From assembly GCA_009746045.1 (NCBI GenBank), contig RPFO01000667.1:3640273-3704272 (forward strand): 64,000 nt of DNA, written 5' to 3'. Positions 45,888 to 56,786 of this stretch are shown one piece after another; positions within the stretch are counted from its first letter, which is position 1, and the number at the start of each line of letters is the position of its first letter. Under the pieces are notes generated by a model. It searched no databases. It was given only the letters and a program-made list of their open reading frames with translations, and had not been told where the DNA came from. Origin of the DNA: Mesostigma viride (taxonomy: Eukaryota > Streptophyta > Mesostigmatophyceae > Mesostigmatales > Mesostigmataceae). The position numbers and the translations under genes were made by a program.

Positions 45888-48800
45888 ATGGCCGAACATG
45901 TCGAGTGAGACGGAGGTATTGTCTCCGACTCGGACGACGATGACGATTTTGCGTACCATGACGGAGACCCGATGCACCCATCTGCAGACGCGCCATCTCG
46001 GCCGAAGCGTCCTGGCAAGCAGACGGGAAGCGAGCTTAAAAAGAAGAAGGTGGCTGCCGTTAATGCTGATTGGCACAACGACCGCAGCTGCAAGTGCAAC
46101 AACCACTGCCTCACGACGTACGACAGTCTTCTCGCGAACCCGGACGTGTGGACAGCCGTGCGCGAGGACTTTTACAGTCTCTCAGACAAGGCACGCACTC
46201 AACGACTTAACAGCATCATCCGCTCTGTAGGTGTGGGCAACATTCGGGTGAAGCCCTCAGAGGTGGGTGGGCACTGCACCATCACGATCACGGGTCAAGT
46301 GCATGTGGACGTCAAGCTCGGCGACGGGCCTCGCCGTCAAACCGTCACCCTCAGTGCGTGCGCAACTGCGATGCGCAAACTCCTTGGGCATTGACTCTTC
46401 AGGCTGGAACAAGGTGGTAAAGTGCATCGCACATTCGACCCAGTTTTTCGATGCCCGTGATGACGTCGGCCAATACCAGCTGCTGCGTGCGCGTGCGGAT
46501 GCTGAGCGACGTGAGCGGGTCAAGGGGCGCTCCGATGCCACGGAGTATGCAGCAAGGTGGATCAGCAACCTAGTGAGGGATCTAGGTGACTGTGACCCTG
46601 CGCGGCCCGACGTGGTGTACATGGACGCCATGCCGATAACTCACATGCATAGCATGTACGTGGAGGATGCGGAGCGCGACTTCCCTGGGAATGACAAGGC
46701 CGCGCGGTCGATGATCCTGGGCTACCACGGTTTCTACGCCGTGTGGCATCGCTACCGCGAGGGAAATTATTACGAGGGATCGCCCAATAAATCCACACAG
46801 CCGGAACACGGGCGAGTGCGAGACATGCGCCGAGCTGCGACAGCTGTTGAGGTACGCCGCGACTGAAGGTGAGCGTGCGCTGATCAAGCATCTCATCCAG
46901 CTTCACGTCGCGCTGGTGCGCTTTGCGCGCCAGAATTACTGGACGAGACGGGATCTGGCGCTGGTGTGGGAGTTCATCTCCATGAATATTGACAAACTGG
47001 ACCACGCCAAGACATTCTGGCCGAAGCTCCTCCAAGCCTCGAAGAACTGGGATGGCAAAGACATGGTGCAGTTCTCCCTCTTCTGCGCGCCCGTGCATGG
47101 CTACAAGGCCTTTTGGTTTGTGGTCCTCCCCTGGGTGCTGATGTGCGACAACCTATCCGGAAGCCTGACCGTGACGATGCTCATGCATTGCTTGGCATGT
47201 GTGATGCGTGACCGTCCCTGGAGCAAGTCCGGGAAGCCCAGGCCACGCTGCTTGGTGCTGCAGGCTGACGGTGGCAGTGAGAACAGGAATTACACCGTCC
47301 TGCTCTTTGCGTGGTACCTCGTCCACATCGGTGTCTTCGATGTGGTCGAGATGCACCGGATGCGCCGGGGGCACACCCACGCGGACACCGATCAGAAGTT
47401 TGGTGTCCTACTCGGGTCCATGTCACATGGTGTCGATGGCGCATCCGGGCAGGCGCACGCGTATGGGACCCTGGAGAGCTGGGTGGACGCAATCCGCGCC
47501 GCATTCCACTCCAGCAGCCTCGCCGGTAGCTGCAATGTCACAGTGCCAATGGGCACGGAGGTCAAGGTGCTCGGGAAGGCATGGGACTGCCGCCCATTCC
47601 TCCTCATCCTAAAAAGCCTCAAGCTGCTGCGATGGTGCAGCTCACGCGACTGGTGCGCCAAGGTGGGGGAGGAGGTGCCTGAGAAGGTCGGTCAGTCAAT
47701 GAAGCCGCATCATGTGGCATTTTTCAGGGTGGAGGGCAGCGATGAAGAGTGGTTTGTCTATCGTACCACGGAGGCAACGGTGACGCCGTGGCTGCCAGAA
47801 GGTATGCGAGAGGAGAAGGCGCCACGCAGCGGCAAGGTCAAGGTCGCCCCATACAAACATGATGCTAAGGGGAGGCCTCTGTACGGGGTGCGTGCTGTCG
47901 ACCCTGACCTGCTGGCCAAGCATGGCCTGGCCGATGCTCCTCCTCCCGCTCCCATCGACATGCAGTTCATCACCACCAAGCTCATGAAGGGCATCAAGAA
48001 GAAGGTTCTCGACCTACCCAGCGGCCAACAAGGGCGAATCTTTTTTAAACCTGACGTGCCCGGCTGCGAGGACATGCAGAAGCGCAACGAGGAGTTCTTT
48101 GCAAAGGTCCCGCGCTCCGTGGATGACGTGCCGGAAGAGTGGTGCCCACTGCCGTGGCGGTATGCCATTGAAATGGCGGCAGCCGCTGACCGTGCCGCCC
48201 CTGCAGGGCCGCAGCCTGCCGTGGCGCCGGACAACATGGCGCTCAGTCAACGAGGCTGCACTGCGAGTGGTGCCACACGTGGACCCTGTCTGCCATGAAG
48301 GCCGCACGCTTGATGAGTGGCGGCAGGAAGATGCCGCCTATGCCGCCAAGGTGGCGCATGACCGGCGTATGGAGGGGCTGAAGGAGGGCTCGGTCGTGCT
48401 ATACTGGCATCCCACGTGCCAAATGCTCTGCAACACCGACGTCCCCTGGCCCCCCATATTGGTGGGGGTGGTGAAGAAGGTACCTAGAGCAGCCTGCCGA
48501 TGAGGGGGGCAGCGAGCCTCACCTGGTCCTCTCTGTATACCGTGCCAGGAGCATGACCGATGCTTGGCATCAGTGGGACCCGAACAGCGCCACATGGCCT
48601 CTGCCGAGCAAGTCGTCCGCAAACTCCCACACAGTCACCATCGCAGCATCCGAGGTCATCCTCACCTATTGGATCCCGGCGAAGAAGCCCACCTCGCACC
48701 ACTTGGTGTCTTTGGATGCCAAGAAAAAGCTGTCTGCTGCGTCCCTGACCGCGCTCAAGCAGGTGCCAAGGGACGCTGCCAGGTCCCCCGACGATTGACT

Positions 48801-49186
48801 GGCAGCTAGCTTCAACTCCCAAGGGTGTGGTGCGCATGGCTGAACGTTGCTGGCAAACGATCTTGGAGCAGGTGATGGGTGGCAAGCTCTGCCTGGTAGG
48901 ACAACTTGTGTGCAGCTATGAGATTGTGCACGAGTCCGTCGGCGGCCGCACAGTGAACCGCCCTAGAAGATTACATGGTCAAGTGGCAGCTGTGGACACG
49001 GAACATGGCAAGGTGGCTATGTTTTGGGGTGCTCAATGGGAAGAGCTGGCCGTGACGTGTGTGGACCTCCCAGAATTGGGGAAGAAAATCTGTGGATGCC
49101 CCGGTGTGTCCGTCCCTCCTCTGCAAGCGTCTGAGATCGCCGTTGCCGAGTCCCGCTTATACGTGCGGAGGTGCACGCTGCGCTGA
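45888..49186 (+). pseudogene. DUF7869-like transposase relative, multiply frameshifted
   Basis: N-terminus MAEHVE then an in-frame TGA; the frame continues DSDDDDDF...; alternative Met at 45972. Zinc-like CKCNNHC, then VREDFYSLSDKARTQRL. Core at 47250-47420: LQADGGSENRNYTVLLFAWYLVHIGVFDVVEMH followed by GHTHADTDQKFG, the hallmark block of DUF7869 proteins, thought to be RNase-H-fold transposase relatives. Frame changes near 46391, 46810, 48240, 48484 and 48780, so no intact protein results. Longest piece is 483 codons (46847-48298). Confidence 0.7.
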
Positions 49187-49845
49187 CCAGCGCAACTGCG
49201 CGCAGCTTGCCTGAGGCAGCGCGCGGCACGGCCGACACAACTAAGCGCAAGCCGCCTGCGCCTGCAGCAACCGGCACAGCCACGCGCAACCCACGTGCGG
49301 TGGCGACCAACTTGCGCGCAGCAGTGCGCGCCCTGAATGATAAGGCTACAAGTGACTTGCGTGCGCCCGCGCGTGCGGCCACCGGCGCGGCTGCACCTGC
49401 CAACTCGCCTGCGCCTGCACTCACGACCACCGGCGCGGCTGCACCTAGCAAGTCGCCTACGCCCGCGCGCGCGGCAGCCGCGGCGTGGCTGCACCTGCCA
49501 ACTCGCCTGCGCCTGCACTCACGACCACCGGCGCGGCTGCACCTAGCAAGTCGCCTACGCCCGCGCCTGCGGCCACCGGCGTGGCTGCACCTGCCATGCA
49601 ACTCGCCTATGCCCGCGCGCGCGGCCACCGGCGCGGCTGCACCTAGCAAGTCGCCTACGCCCGCGCGCGCGGCAGCCGGCGTGGCTGCACCTGCCAACTC
49701 GCCTGCGCCTGCACTCACGACCACCGGCGCGGCTGCACCTAGCAAGTCGCCTACGCCCGCGCCTGCGGCCACCTGCGCGGCTGCACCTGCCAACTCGCCT
49801 ACGCCCGCGCCTGCGGCCACCTGCGCGGCTGCCGGCACCAGTTAA
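49187..49845 (+). repeat. GC-rich Ala/Pro-coding minisatellite, copy 1
   Basis: From about 49370, units of GGCGCGGCTGCACCTGCCAAC and TCGCCTGCGCCTGC alternate with GCACTCACGACCACC or GCGCGCGCGGC variants, coding on the plus strand for AAAPANSPAPA-type repeats up to a TAA at 49843. The same unit reappears at 63755-64000. Confidence 0.9.
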
Positions 49846-50099
49846 CGCCAAGCGCATTGGCGTGATCCTGATTTGGCATATCTCTGCGATTCCAGCGGCA
49901 CCGGAACGAGGTCATTCCGACAAGTATCAAGAAAGTTATGGCGTTCCGACTTCCCGGTCGCGCGCGAGCGCGAGCCGGCTGTTCTTCTAAGTCGGACGTG
50001 AATATTTGCCGACGACATATGGGGTCGACAGTAATTCCTGGGCTGACAGGAATTAGGTGCTGAACCTACGACGGTATTGGATTAATACGTCGTACGCAG
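49846..50099. other. Spacer before the LTR element
   Basis: No gene. A CGCGCGCGAGCGCGAG patch at 49960 is the only marked feature. Confidence 0.4.
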
Positions 50100-50326
50100 G
50101 AAATAGGAACCTTAACCTGTGGTCTGTTGGTACCGCAGGCTTAGTCCTGGACTTCTAGGTGCAGATGCAATAGTCACTGTGGACTGTGCTCTGTGGTCGC
50201 TGTGCCTGTATGGCAGACCTACTGTATAGGAACTGGGCGCTGTACAGGTAGTGAATACTGTACCGGGAGTGTTATTACTGAGCAGGCCTCCTAGGCTGCT
50301 CAGGACTAGCAAGCACAGTGCACAAG

Positions 50327-50335
50327 TATATAAAG
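50327..50335 (+). promoter_or_regulatory. TATA box of the presumed 5' LTR
   Basis: TATATAAAG, about 300 bp before the first ORF; the following 60 bp would be R/U5. No second LTR copy is available to prove the LTR. Confidence 0.45.
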
Positions 50336-50624
50336 AATAGGCCAGTGCCAATTGGGCATCTCTTGCGAGCCCGCCTCACGTGTGTTGCCTTGACTTGGCA
50401 AACTCGTGTACAAGCCTCAAGTGTGTGAGCGCTGTAACATTATCCAATTTTAACAAAGCTCCGTTTCCAACCATATTCACACATTGCTGCATTGCAACCA
50501 TATCCTTACATTGCGTTTATAAAAATTAACTCAAATTACAAGCAGTCTCGACGGAACGGCCAGGAGGGTCGTTGCTGTTTGCTGCGTGCAGCGTTGACGA
50601 CGCGAGAAGCTCGTCAGGTGTCGA

Positions 50625-51542
50625 ATGGTGCAGGAAGAACAACGGCAGCAGAATTTCCGGTTTCCTCGGCAGTCTGCTGGTGGTTCCATTTCGCCTGAAT
50701 TGCGTCGTGTGGTTCGAGATTTATCTTTATTGCTTGCAGATCGTCCACCTGTTAATCGCAACTTTGTGCAATTCGTCGACGACCAGGTCGAGGATTGGGA
50801 GCGCATTCTGCAGCACGTCCGAACCATCGTCATTCCGGAGCACCGGAGCATCGACGACATCGAGCAAGAGCTGCACGGTTTGGTCGGGATCCAGACTGTG
50901 ATTACAGCCTTAGCTGAGCGGGTGCGTGCGGAGTTGGCGGCCAGGCGAGGAGAAGCTGCGGAGCCAGCTGGTGCAGTGCGACACGAGTTCGTGCAGGCAG
51001 CAGCGGGTGCGGGTGTACAACGTACGTTCGCAGGCGTAATCGGCGACGAGGGTGTTGCAGCGGGACCAGTTCGACGTGAGCGACGCGGGGCGGAGCGCTA
51101 CAGGCGGCTGGCAGAGGTCGAGGCGACTGCGGAAGTCATCACCGGAGGTCAACGTGCGGCACGAGTCGGCAGGATTCCGGAGCGAGGAAGGGTTCCTTTT
51201 CAGGAACTGCCCCAACCTCTTCGCGTTCGTGTGACGCGTTGGGAGGAGTTCGCCCCTCTTGGTTACGACAGTGGCCTTGAGGTGGGAGCTGTGGGGGTCG
51301 CTGGTCTAGGCGACGAGGAGCGTGGCGACCGTGAGGTGCCAAGATACAATCCGCGGGGCATTAACGACGGGTTGTCACCTGTCTACTACACTAACGGTGA
51401 CGACGCTGTCATCGCGGGCCGACAGCGGGCCGACGACGGCGCAGCAGGTAGCAGGGTGCCAGAGCTTATCGTGGTGAGCGACAGCGACAGCGACAAGGAG
51501 AACGAGGAAGCGCCCGTGGGTGACCGTGGTGGTCTTGACTGA
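50625..51542 (+). CDS. Unrecognised ORF between LTR and gag
   Basis: 305 codons, ATG to TGA, Arg/Glu/Val-rich with RR patches and an acidic tail ELIVVSDSDSDKENEE. Early residues (SPELRRVVRDLSLLLADRPPVNRNFVQFVDDQVEDWERIL) look helical. It ends 102 bp before the gag frame in the same direction. Could be an additional capsid-region protein of the retroelement; no homology recognised. Confidence 0.5.
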   Translation: MVQEEQRQQNFRFPRQSAGGSISPELRRVVRDLSLLLADRPPVNRNFVQFVDDQVEDWERILQHVRTIVIPEHRSIDDIEQELHGLVGIQTVITALAERVRAELAARRGEAAEPAGAVRHEFVQAAAGAGVQRTFAGVIGDEGVAAGPVRRERRGAERYRRLAEVEATAEVITGGQRAARVGRIPERGRVPFQELPQPLRVRVTRWEEFAPLGYDSGLEVGAVGVAGLGDEERGDREVPRYNPRGINDGLSPVYYTNGDDAVIAGRQRADDGAAGSRVPELIVVSDSDSDKENEEAPVGDRGGLD

Positions 51543-51644
51543 GTGGTAACACTTGTCAGTTTCCTTTCCTGTTCAGTAGCTTATATTGCTTTAATTGCTG
51601 CTTGGCCACTTGGCTGGCTGTAGTAGATCTGAACAGGGGCCATC

Positions 51645-52814
51645 ATGAGTGAGGGTGCTATTGACCAACGAGGGCGCGGTATGGGCTACGAGCGGCGCGG
51701 CGCTGGGATGGATGGACGCGATGGACGCGATGGACGCGGTGACGGCCAGGCGCTGGGAGACCAGGCTGCGCTGGCAGATGATCAGAGCCAAGGATCCCAG
51801 GGCGGTCAGAACGCGCCAGCTGCAGATCAAGCAGCACCTAGGCGGCCGACCGTGGCTGAAGGGTACGCGGTGCTAAGCCAGTTTCAGTCCATCAAGGACA
51901 ATTGGCAGCCCCGGGACGCGGAGAGGATGTTAGAGGACATGAACTTGTACGCGGACATCTACACCGGTTGACAAGCTTCGCATCCTGGCGTCTAGTGCCT
52001 ACATAAGGCAGTCGGCGAGGCGGCTGTTCAAGTTCGTCCGGGAGCGACACACGGCGGGGGACACCTGGGCGCGTTTATGACGCGACTCAGGGTGTTCCTG
52101 AGTGACAAGAGGACCATAGATGGGTCTCACCTGAAGCAAGAGTACCTGGACTACAAGCCCATCAAGGGGCAGCTAGTGGTCCACGCCTTTGAAGACTTCG
52201 TCAAGCTGAGGGAGGACGCCATGGCCAAAGGGTTCTTCGTTGCAGATCGGATGGCCATGGGCGACTTTCTCAAGTCGCTGCAGCTGGATCCTGTCACGAT
52301 GGATAATGTGACCATCCACATGCGACAAGTCCATGGCTGGGCAGCCATGACGGACCAGTTGTATGAGTGTTTCAGCGGCAAGTACGTAGGTGGTAAGCGC
52401 CCACGTCAAGGGGACGAGGAGGCAGCTGAACCTGCGGTTAAGTCCATGAGGGGATCGGGCCACGGGGGCCCAGCGTCCTCGAGAGGGCCTGAGACCTCTT
52501 CAAGGGGTCGAGGAAGGTCCAGGAGGGGGCGTGGCAGAATGGCTGGACGGGGGACACCGCCGAAGTCGGGACATCCACAGTCCCAGTTTGACTTCAAGAG
52601 GGTGGGTGGTCCTCCCAAGGCTGGGCCCAGCAGTGGGACCTCACGGGACATCAGTCAGGTGGAATGTTATTTCTGCCAAGGGAAGGGTCACTTCAGGAAT
52701 GAGTGTCCCTCGTACCTGAGGCAGGAAGGTCAGAGCAAGCCAGCTCAGGGTGGCAGCAAGGAGAAGGCTGGTCCATCCCAGGATAAGGGCAAGGGCAAGG
52801 CTGCTGATCATTGA
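51645..52814 (+). pseudogene. gag-like protein with CCHC zinc knuckle
   Basis: First part 51645-51971 (MSEGAIDQRGRGMG... to LYADIYTG, stop); the middle KLRILASSAYIRQSARRLFKFV is in another frame; 52077-52814 returns to the first frame with AMAKGFFVADRMAMGDFLKSL, an Arg/Gly-rich stretch and CYFCQGKGHFRNEC (C-x2-C-x4-H-x4-C). Two compensating frameshifts near 51965 and 52070. Gag would package the element RNA. Confidence 0.75.
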
Positions 52815-52847
52815 CTTGAGCCTGCACACATCCCTGAACCCTGGAGG

Positions 52848-53525
52848 GTGCCCCCAGGGGTGTGTAATGTAGCTGCTAGTGACGGCAGTGAGGGGCAGCC
52901 CCATGCTCTAGTGACAGAGCCTATTGGACACGATGGGGCAAGCTTGGTTACCACAGAGAGTATGCCAGCTGTAGCTGCAGTGGTTACTCGCCAACGTGCC
53001 CGCCATGGCGGTGCTGAGCCTGAGGTAGGACCTGGTGCTGTGGACCCAGGTGGATCTCAGAAGCATTCTGACCGTGCAGGACTGGCACAGGATGGTCAGG
53101 ATGAGGATAGGGCTGGAGACAGTCTGACAGGCACGACCCTGGTGCCTCCTGTACATAAGGGATCTGTACATACCTTGAGTGCTAATAATGACAATAAAAG
53201 ATTTTCTCTCTTGTATGACATTGCCTCAAGGTTGCATACCATGTTTGGCCATGCAGCTCAGTCTTTGCAAGTTGCTAGACGGCTGGGAGGAAGTGAGTTG
53301 TACTCCATCTGCCAACAGGTTGCTCAAGCTTGCAAGTGCAGGCTAGTTGCTAGAAAGCCCAAGCAGTCTCATGCCAGGTCTCCTATTTTGCAGCCAGGCC
53401 ATGTGCAGGTAGATATTCAGAGAATCAGGGGTTTGAAGCTGCTGGTGGCAGTGGACAGATATACCAAGTACAAGACCCTAGAGATCCTGCCTGACATGGA
53501 GAAGCCTACATTATTGCTGCTCTGA
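52848..53525 (+). pseudogene. Integrase N-terminal half
   Basis: Low-complexity start, then LHTMFGHAAQSLQ...YSICQQVAQACKC, resembling the HHCC zinc domain, then VDIQRIRGLKLLVAVDRYTKYKTLEIL with the first catalytic Asp. The frame ends at 53525; the continuation (YIIAALKLTRSRYPG) is in the frame of the next ORF, so a one-base shift near 53505 separates them. Confidence 0.7.
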
Positions 53526-53527
53526 AG

Positions 53528-56110
53528 TTGACAAGGAGCAGGTACCCTGGGTTGGAGTTGTTGCAGTGTGACATTCAGTTTGAGTGCTGTGAGAACCTGC
53601 CAGAGTTTCCAGAGTTGCTGATTACACCCAGGGAGAGCCACGGCCAGCAAGGGGTGGTGGAGAGAGCCATCCAAGAGATCAAGACTGTGCTGCTGGTGGA
53701 GAGGATTCCAAGGACGTCATCTGCCATTGTGACATCTGCATGGCTACGTTCTGTGGAGGATAGGCTGAACCTCAGGACTCCCATGTTCTTTGGTGACATT
53801 GCCATCAATCCTCTTATGCTGCACACCAGGATGCTGCCAGCTGATGCTGAGCAGGCATGGAAGGAGAAGCTAGAGGCCAAGTTCCTCAAGCTGAGGCAGA
53901 AAGACAAGGGCTGGAGTGTCCTAGAACCTAACGTTGGACAACAGGTTGTTGTGTGGAAGGAGCCAAGCTTTCCAGGGAAACGTGGCAGCTGGCATGATGG
54001 GGTGGTGACCCGAGTAGAAGCCGCTGGCCATAAGTGCTGGGTGGCCATTGATGGCTCCCAAGCAGTGCACCGTCTGTCCTGGTCAAAGATCCGTCCCCGG
54101 GGAGGTAATCAAGGAGACCTCTTCCAGGTGCCCGTTGGTGTACAAGGCGGGGGTGACGTGGAACTTCCTGATCAGGGTGCTACAGCTGTATCGAGCCCTC
54201 AGGGTGACCCTGGCCCGGCCCCTGGGGTACCTTCACATACGGTGGTTGGGCAAGCAGGCGGACAGGCTGCACCTCCGGAACGGCCCGACACCAGGCCTAG
54301 GGGTGTGCGTCTATCAGATATTGTACAGGCTTTGCAAAGAGCCAAGAAGGAGCCTAAGGTGTCCAAGCTTGTCCAGTTGGATGAACCTGAGGTAGCTGCC
54401 ATGGAGATAGATACCAATGCACAGGTTTCTGTCATGGGACCTCAGCATACAGGAGAACTGCTGGTCGGAGAACCAAGTTGCCCCTGGGTGTCTGATTTCA
54501 GTGGTAGGACGCATCTAAGGGTGTTGGGAGAGGTTACTGCCCCTGTCATGGGTGTGGATGTGACCTTCCTTGTCCTAGAGGACTATGATGGCCCTGTGAT
54601 TTTGGGTCAGAATTTTCTGGGCAATCCTGGGATTTCTATCAGAGCTACAGCTCTGAGAAGAGATGGCTGGGGGATGATTCCCCTAGAAAATTTCAGGACA
54701 ACATTTCCAGTCAGGTGCAGGGCCAAGCCGGTCAAGGGTGTAAAATGGGATGAAGGGGAGGTGCCCCCAGCAGCCAGTTTGGTGATTCCAGCTGTGTTGC
54801 ACCCCAGCAGTATTGGCATAACTCACAGGAGCCTTGCTGCACACTCTCCTTTGACATATGACCAGCTAGTCCAAGAGATGAGCTCGCCTACTTTGTTTGA
54901 GGCTTGGAAGCTCGCCTTCTCCAAGGCATTGGAGGAGTGGTTGCAGTTTGAGTGTGCTGCACCAACAGACAGACGTCCCCCAGCATCAAGGAAGCTTGCT
55001 TTGAGATTTGTGCTGAAGAGGAAGGTTGTGGATGAGGTATCAGTGCCCCATGTCAGGCCTGTCCTGAATGAGTATCACGGCACGGGGAGTCTGCCAGGAG
55101 AGGAGCTGTACACGCCAGGGATGTTACACGACACATGGAGAATTTTGCTATGTCTCTACGTGGGGTTGCTGAACAGGGGAGCAGCTATGTCATCAGTGCT
55201 GCTGGACTTCAAGAGGGCATTTTTAAAATCTGATCCAGAAGTGGCCAGGAGGGTGTGGAAGCAGGATGAGCCTTACTGTGTTGAGGTGCCTGCCATCTGG
55301 AAGCTGGAGCTGCATCAACAATTCCTGGTTATTCTGAAGGGCCTGGAAGGACTCAGGTCGAGCCCAATCATCTGGAGACTCACGCTGCAGGAAGCTCTGA
55401 TCAGTGAGTGTGGCTTGAGAGTGTCTTCAGTTGATCCCTGTTTGCTGCTGGCCCAATGGGAGGGTCTGCCAGTGTATGCTAGTTTGCATGGAGATGATCT
55501 GCATTTGCTAGCCCCCACGACCTGGCTGAAGAAGTTTATTCCTGTCATCAGTGGCAAGTTTTCACTGGGCAAGGAGCTGTGGCAGGAGCCCAACAAGCCT
55601 GTAGTGTTCTGTGGAATGCAGGCTACCCTGTTCAGGAGGGATGGGGAGTGGAGTATCAGGCTTCAGGCTGGAGGAGATTATAAACAGACCATTGTGAAGG
55701 CCTTGCCAGAGAAGATCACCCAGGCTGCAGGACCTGAGTTGAGAGGCATGTGGGCCTGGTTTGCCAGCATCTGTGGTCCGTCTTTGATGGTCCATAGCAG
55801 AATGCCTGATGAGGTGCTTGAGGATGAGAAGCCTCGAGTCATAGCCCGATTGGTGGAGAGTACCCCTGATCTGATTTTGTCTGGGATTGACTTTGCCCAG
55901 CCTATCACCTTGGAGATCTTTGTTGACAGTTCCATGGATGCTCGCCAGGTTACCAAGGTCAGGGGGAGATCTGCTGCTCTGTTTGTTTTTTATCAGAGCA
56001 GGGCAAGTTTGTTCAGCTGGTACAGCAGACTGCAGAAGAGGGTCTGTATCAGTTCAGATGTGGCAGAATGCAGGGCCATGCATATGCGAGGGGATCCAGT
56101 CCAGCTTGTA
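53528..56110 (+). pseudogene. pol: integrase C-half, protease, reverse transcriptase, RNase H
   Basis: Open to 56347 but element sequence ends near 56110. Residues 12-60: LLQCDIQFEC and HGQQGVVERAIQE (second Asp and Glu of DDE). About 130-195: VGQQVVVWKEPSFPG... SH3-like tail. 292-385: EIDTNAQVSVM...VILGQNFLG, an aspartic protease with DTN for DTG. About 440-700: RT, with VLLDFKRAFLKSD (motif A) and LHGDDLHLL (GDD at 655-657 replacing YVDD). About 797-850: FVDSSMD...SSDVAECRAMH, RNase H, cut short. INT-PR-RT-RH differs from Copia (PR-INT-RT-RH) and Gypsy (PR-RT-RH-INT). Confidence 0.85.
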
Positions 56111-56124
56111 CATAAAGGAGTTAA

Positions 56125-56200
56125 AGTTATATACATCGATTCCTGCGGAATCGACACTAAGCGCTTAGTGTCGATTCCGCAGGAATCGATGTTTATAACT
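56125..56200. repeat. 76-bp palindrome, module 1
   Basis: Central 60 bp (56133-56192) are a perfect palindrome of ACATCGATTCCTGCGG... type; arms extend to 76 bp with one mismatch. Half of it (ATCGATTCCTGCGGAATCGA then CACTAAGCGCTT) recurs in module 2. Confidence 0.93.
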
Positions 56201-56640
56201 AAAACTTTTGCTTGCGCCGGCAAGGCTAAGGCCGATACTAGTCGGGTCATCGAATTGGCTATTCGATTATCGAAGTTGCCTATTCGACCATCGAACTTTC
56301 CTATTCGATTATCGAATTTTCCTTATTCGATTGTCGAAATTTCCTAGTCGACAGGGGGTCAGAGGCCAGCGGCCTATCATACTCGGCGCCCAGCGAGCCA
56401 CCGAACTAGGCCTAGTCGATTATAGCGAGACATCGCGTGGAAATTAGCCGATTTCGGGGACTTAGCCGATTTTCGGAGCGACGTCGAACAACACAGATGA
56501 TTAGCCGGTTGAGCACATCATATCAGTCGAATAGCTAGCGCTGGTACTCCGCCTAGTAAGCGGAGAGCACTTGCCTTTTTCGATTAACATAGCACATTAA
56601 TTAGGCCGAACGATTAGCGTCTGCAACGTTATTCGCATTT
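56201..56640. other. Spacer with ATTCGATTATCGAA repeats
   Basis: Five imperfect copies of CTATTCGATTATCGAA at 56252-56345, then non-coding DNA. Bounded on each side by the palindromic modules. Confidence 0.6.
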
Positions 56641-56675
56641 CTAGGCGAAAAATCCACCCCCGGAACGATCCTAGC

Positions 56676-56688
56676 GGGAGTCGAACCC
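56676..56688 (-). promoter_or_regulatory. tRNA T-arm / pol III B-box-like sequence
   Basis: On the minus strand GGGTTCGACTCCC, a perfect match to the B-box core GGTTCGANTCC with a four-pair T-stem. No complete cloverleaf could be drawn upstream, so a tRNA-derived SINE head or tRNA remnant is more likely than a working tRNA. Confidence 0.4.
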
Positions 56689-56696
56689 GGGATGCC

Positions 56697-56786
56697 GGTG
56701 TGTCGCAACAGTCTTAGTTAAATACATCGATTCCTGCGGAATCGATACTAAGCGCTTGTATTTAACTAAGACTGTTGCGACACACC
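56697..56786. repeat. Inverted repeat, module 2
   Basis: Perfect 28-bp arms (GGTGTGTCGCAACAGTCTTA... and complement) around a 34-bp centre that repeats half of module 1. The right arm ends exactly where the 53-bp array begins. Confidence 0.93.

Larger units (their letters stand above)
50100..56110 (+). mobile_element. Degenerate LTR retrotransposon with unusual pol order
   Basis: A probable 5' LTR (about 50100-50460, with TATA box), an extra ORF, gag with CCHC knuckle, then integrase, protease, RT and RNase H in that order. No 3' LTR was found: the coding region stops inside RNase H near 56110, where a palindromic module begins. Frameshifts in gag and integrase make it defective. RT and RNase H look Copia-like. 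Confidence 0.75.

Noticed and set aside
56641-56760. Functional tRNA gene on the minus strand
   Set aside because: Only the T-arm fits; no D-arm, anticodon stem or acceptor pairing could be drawn.
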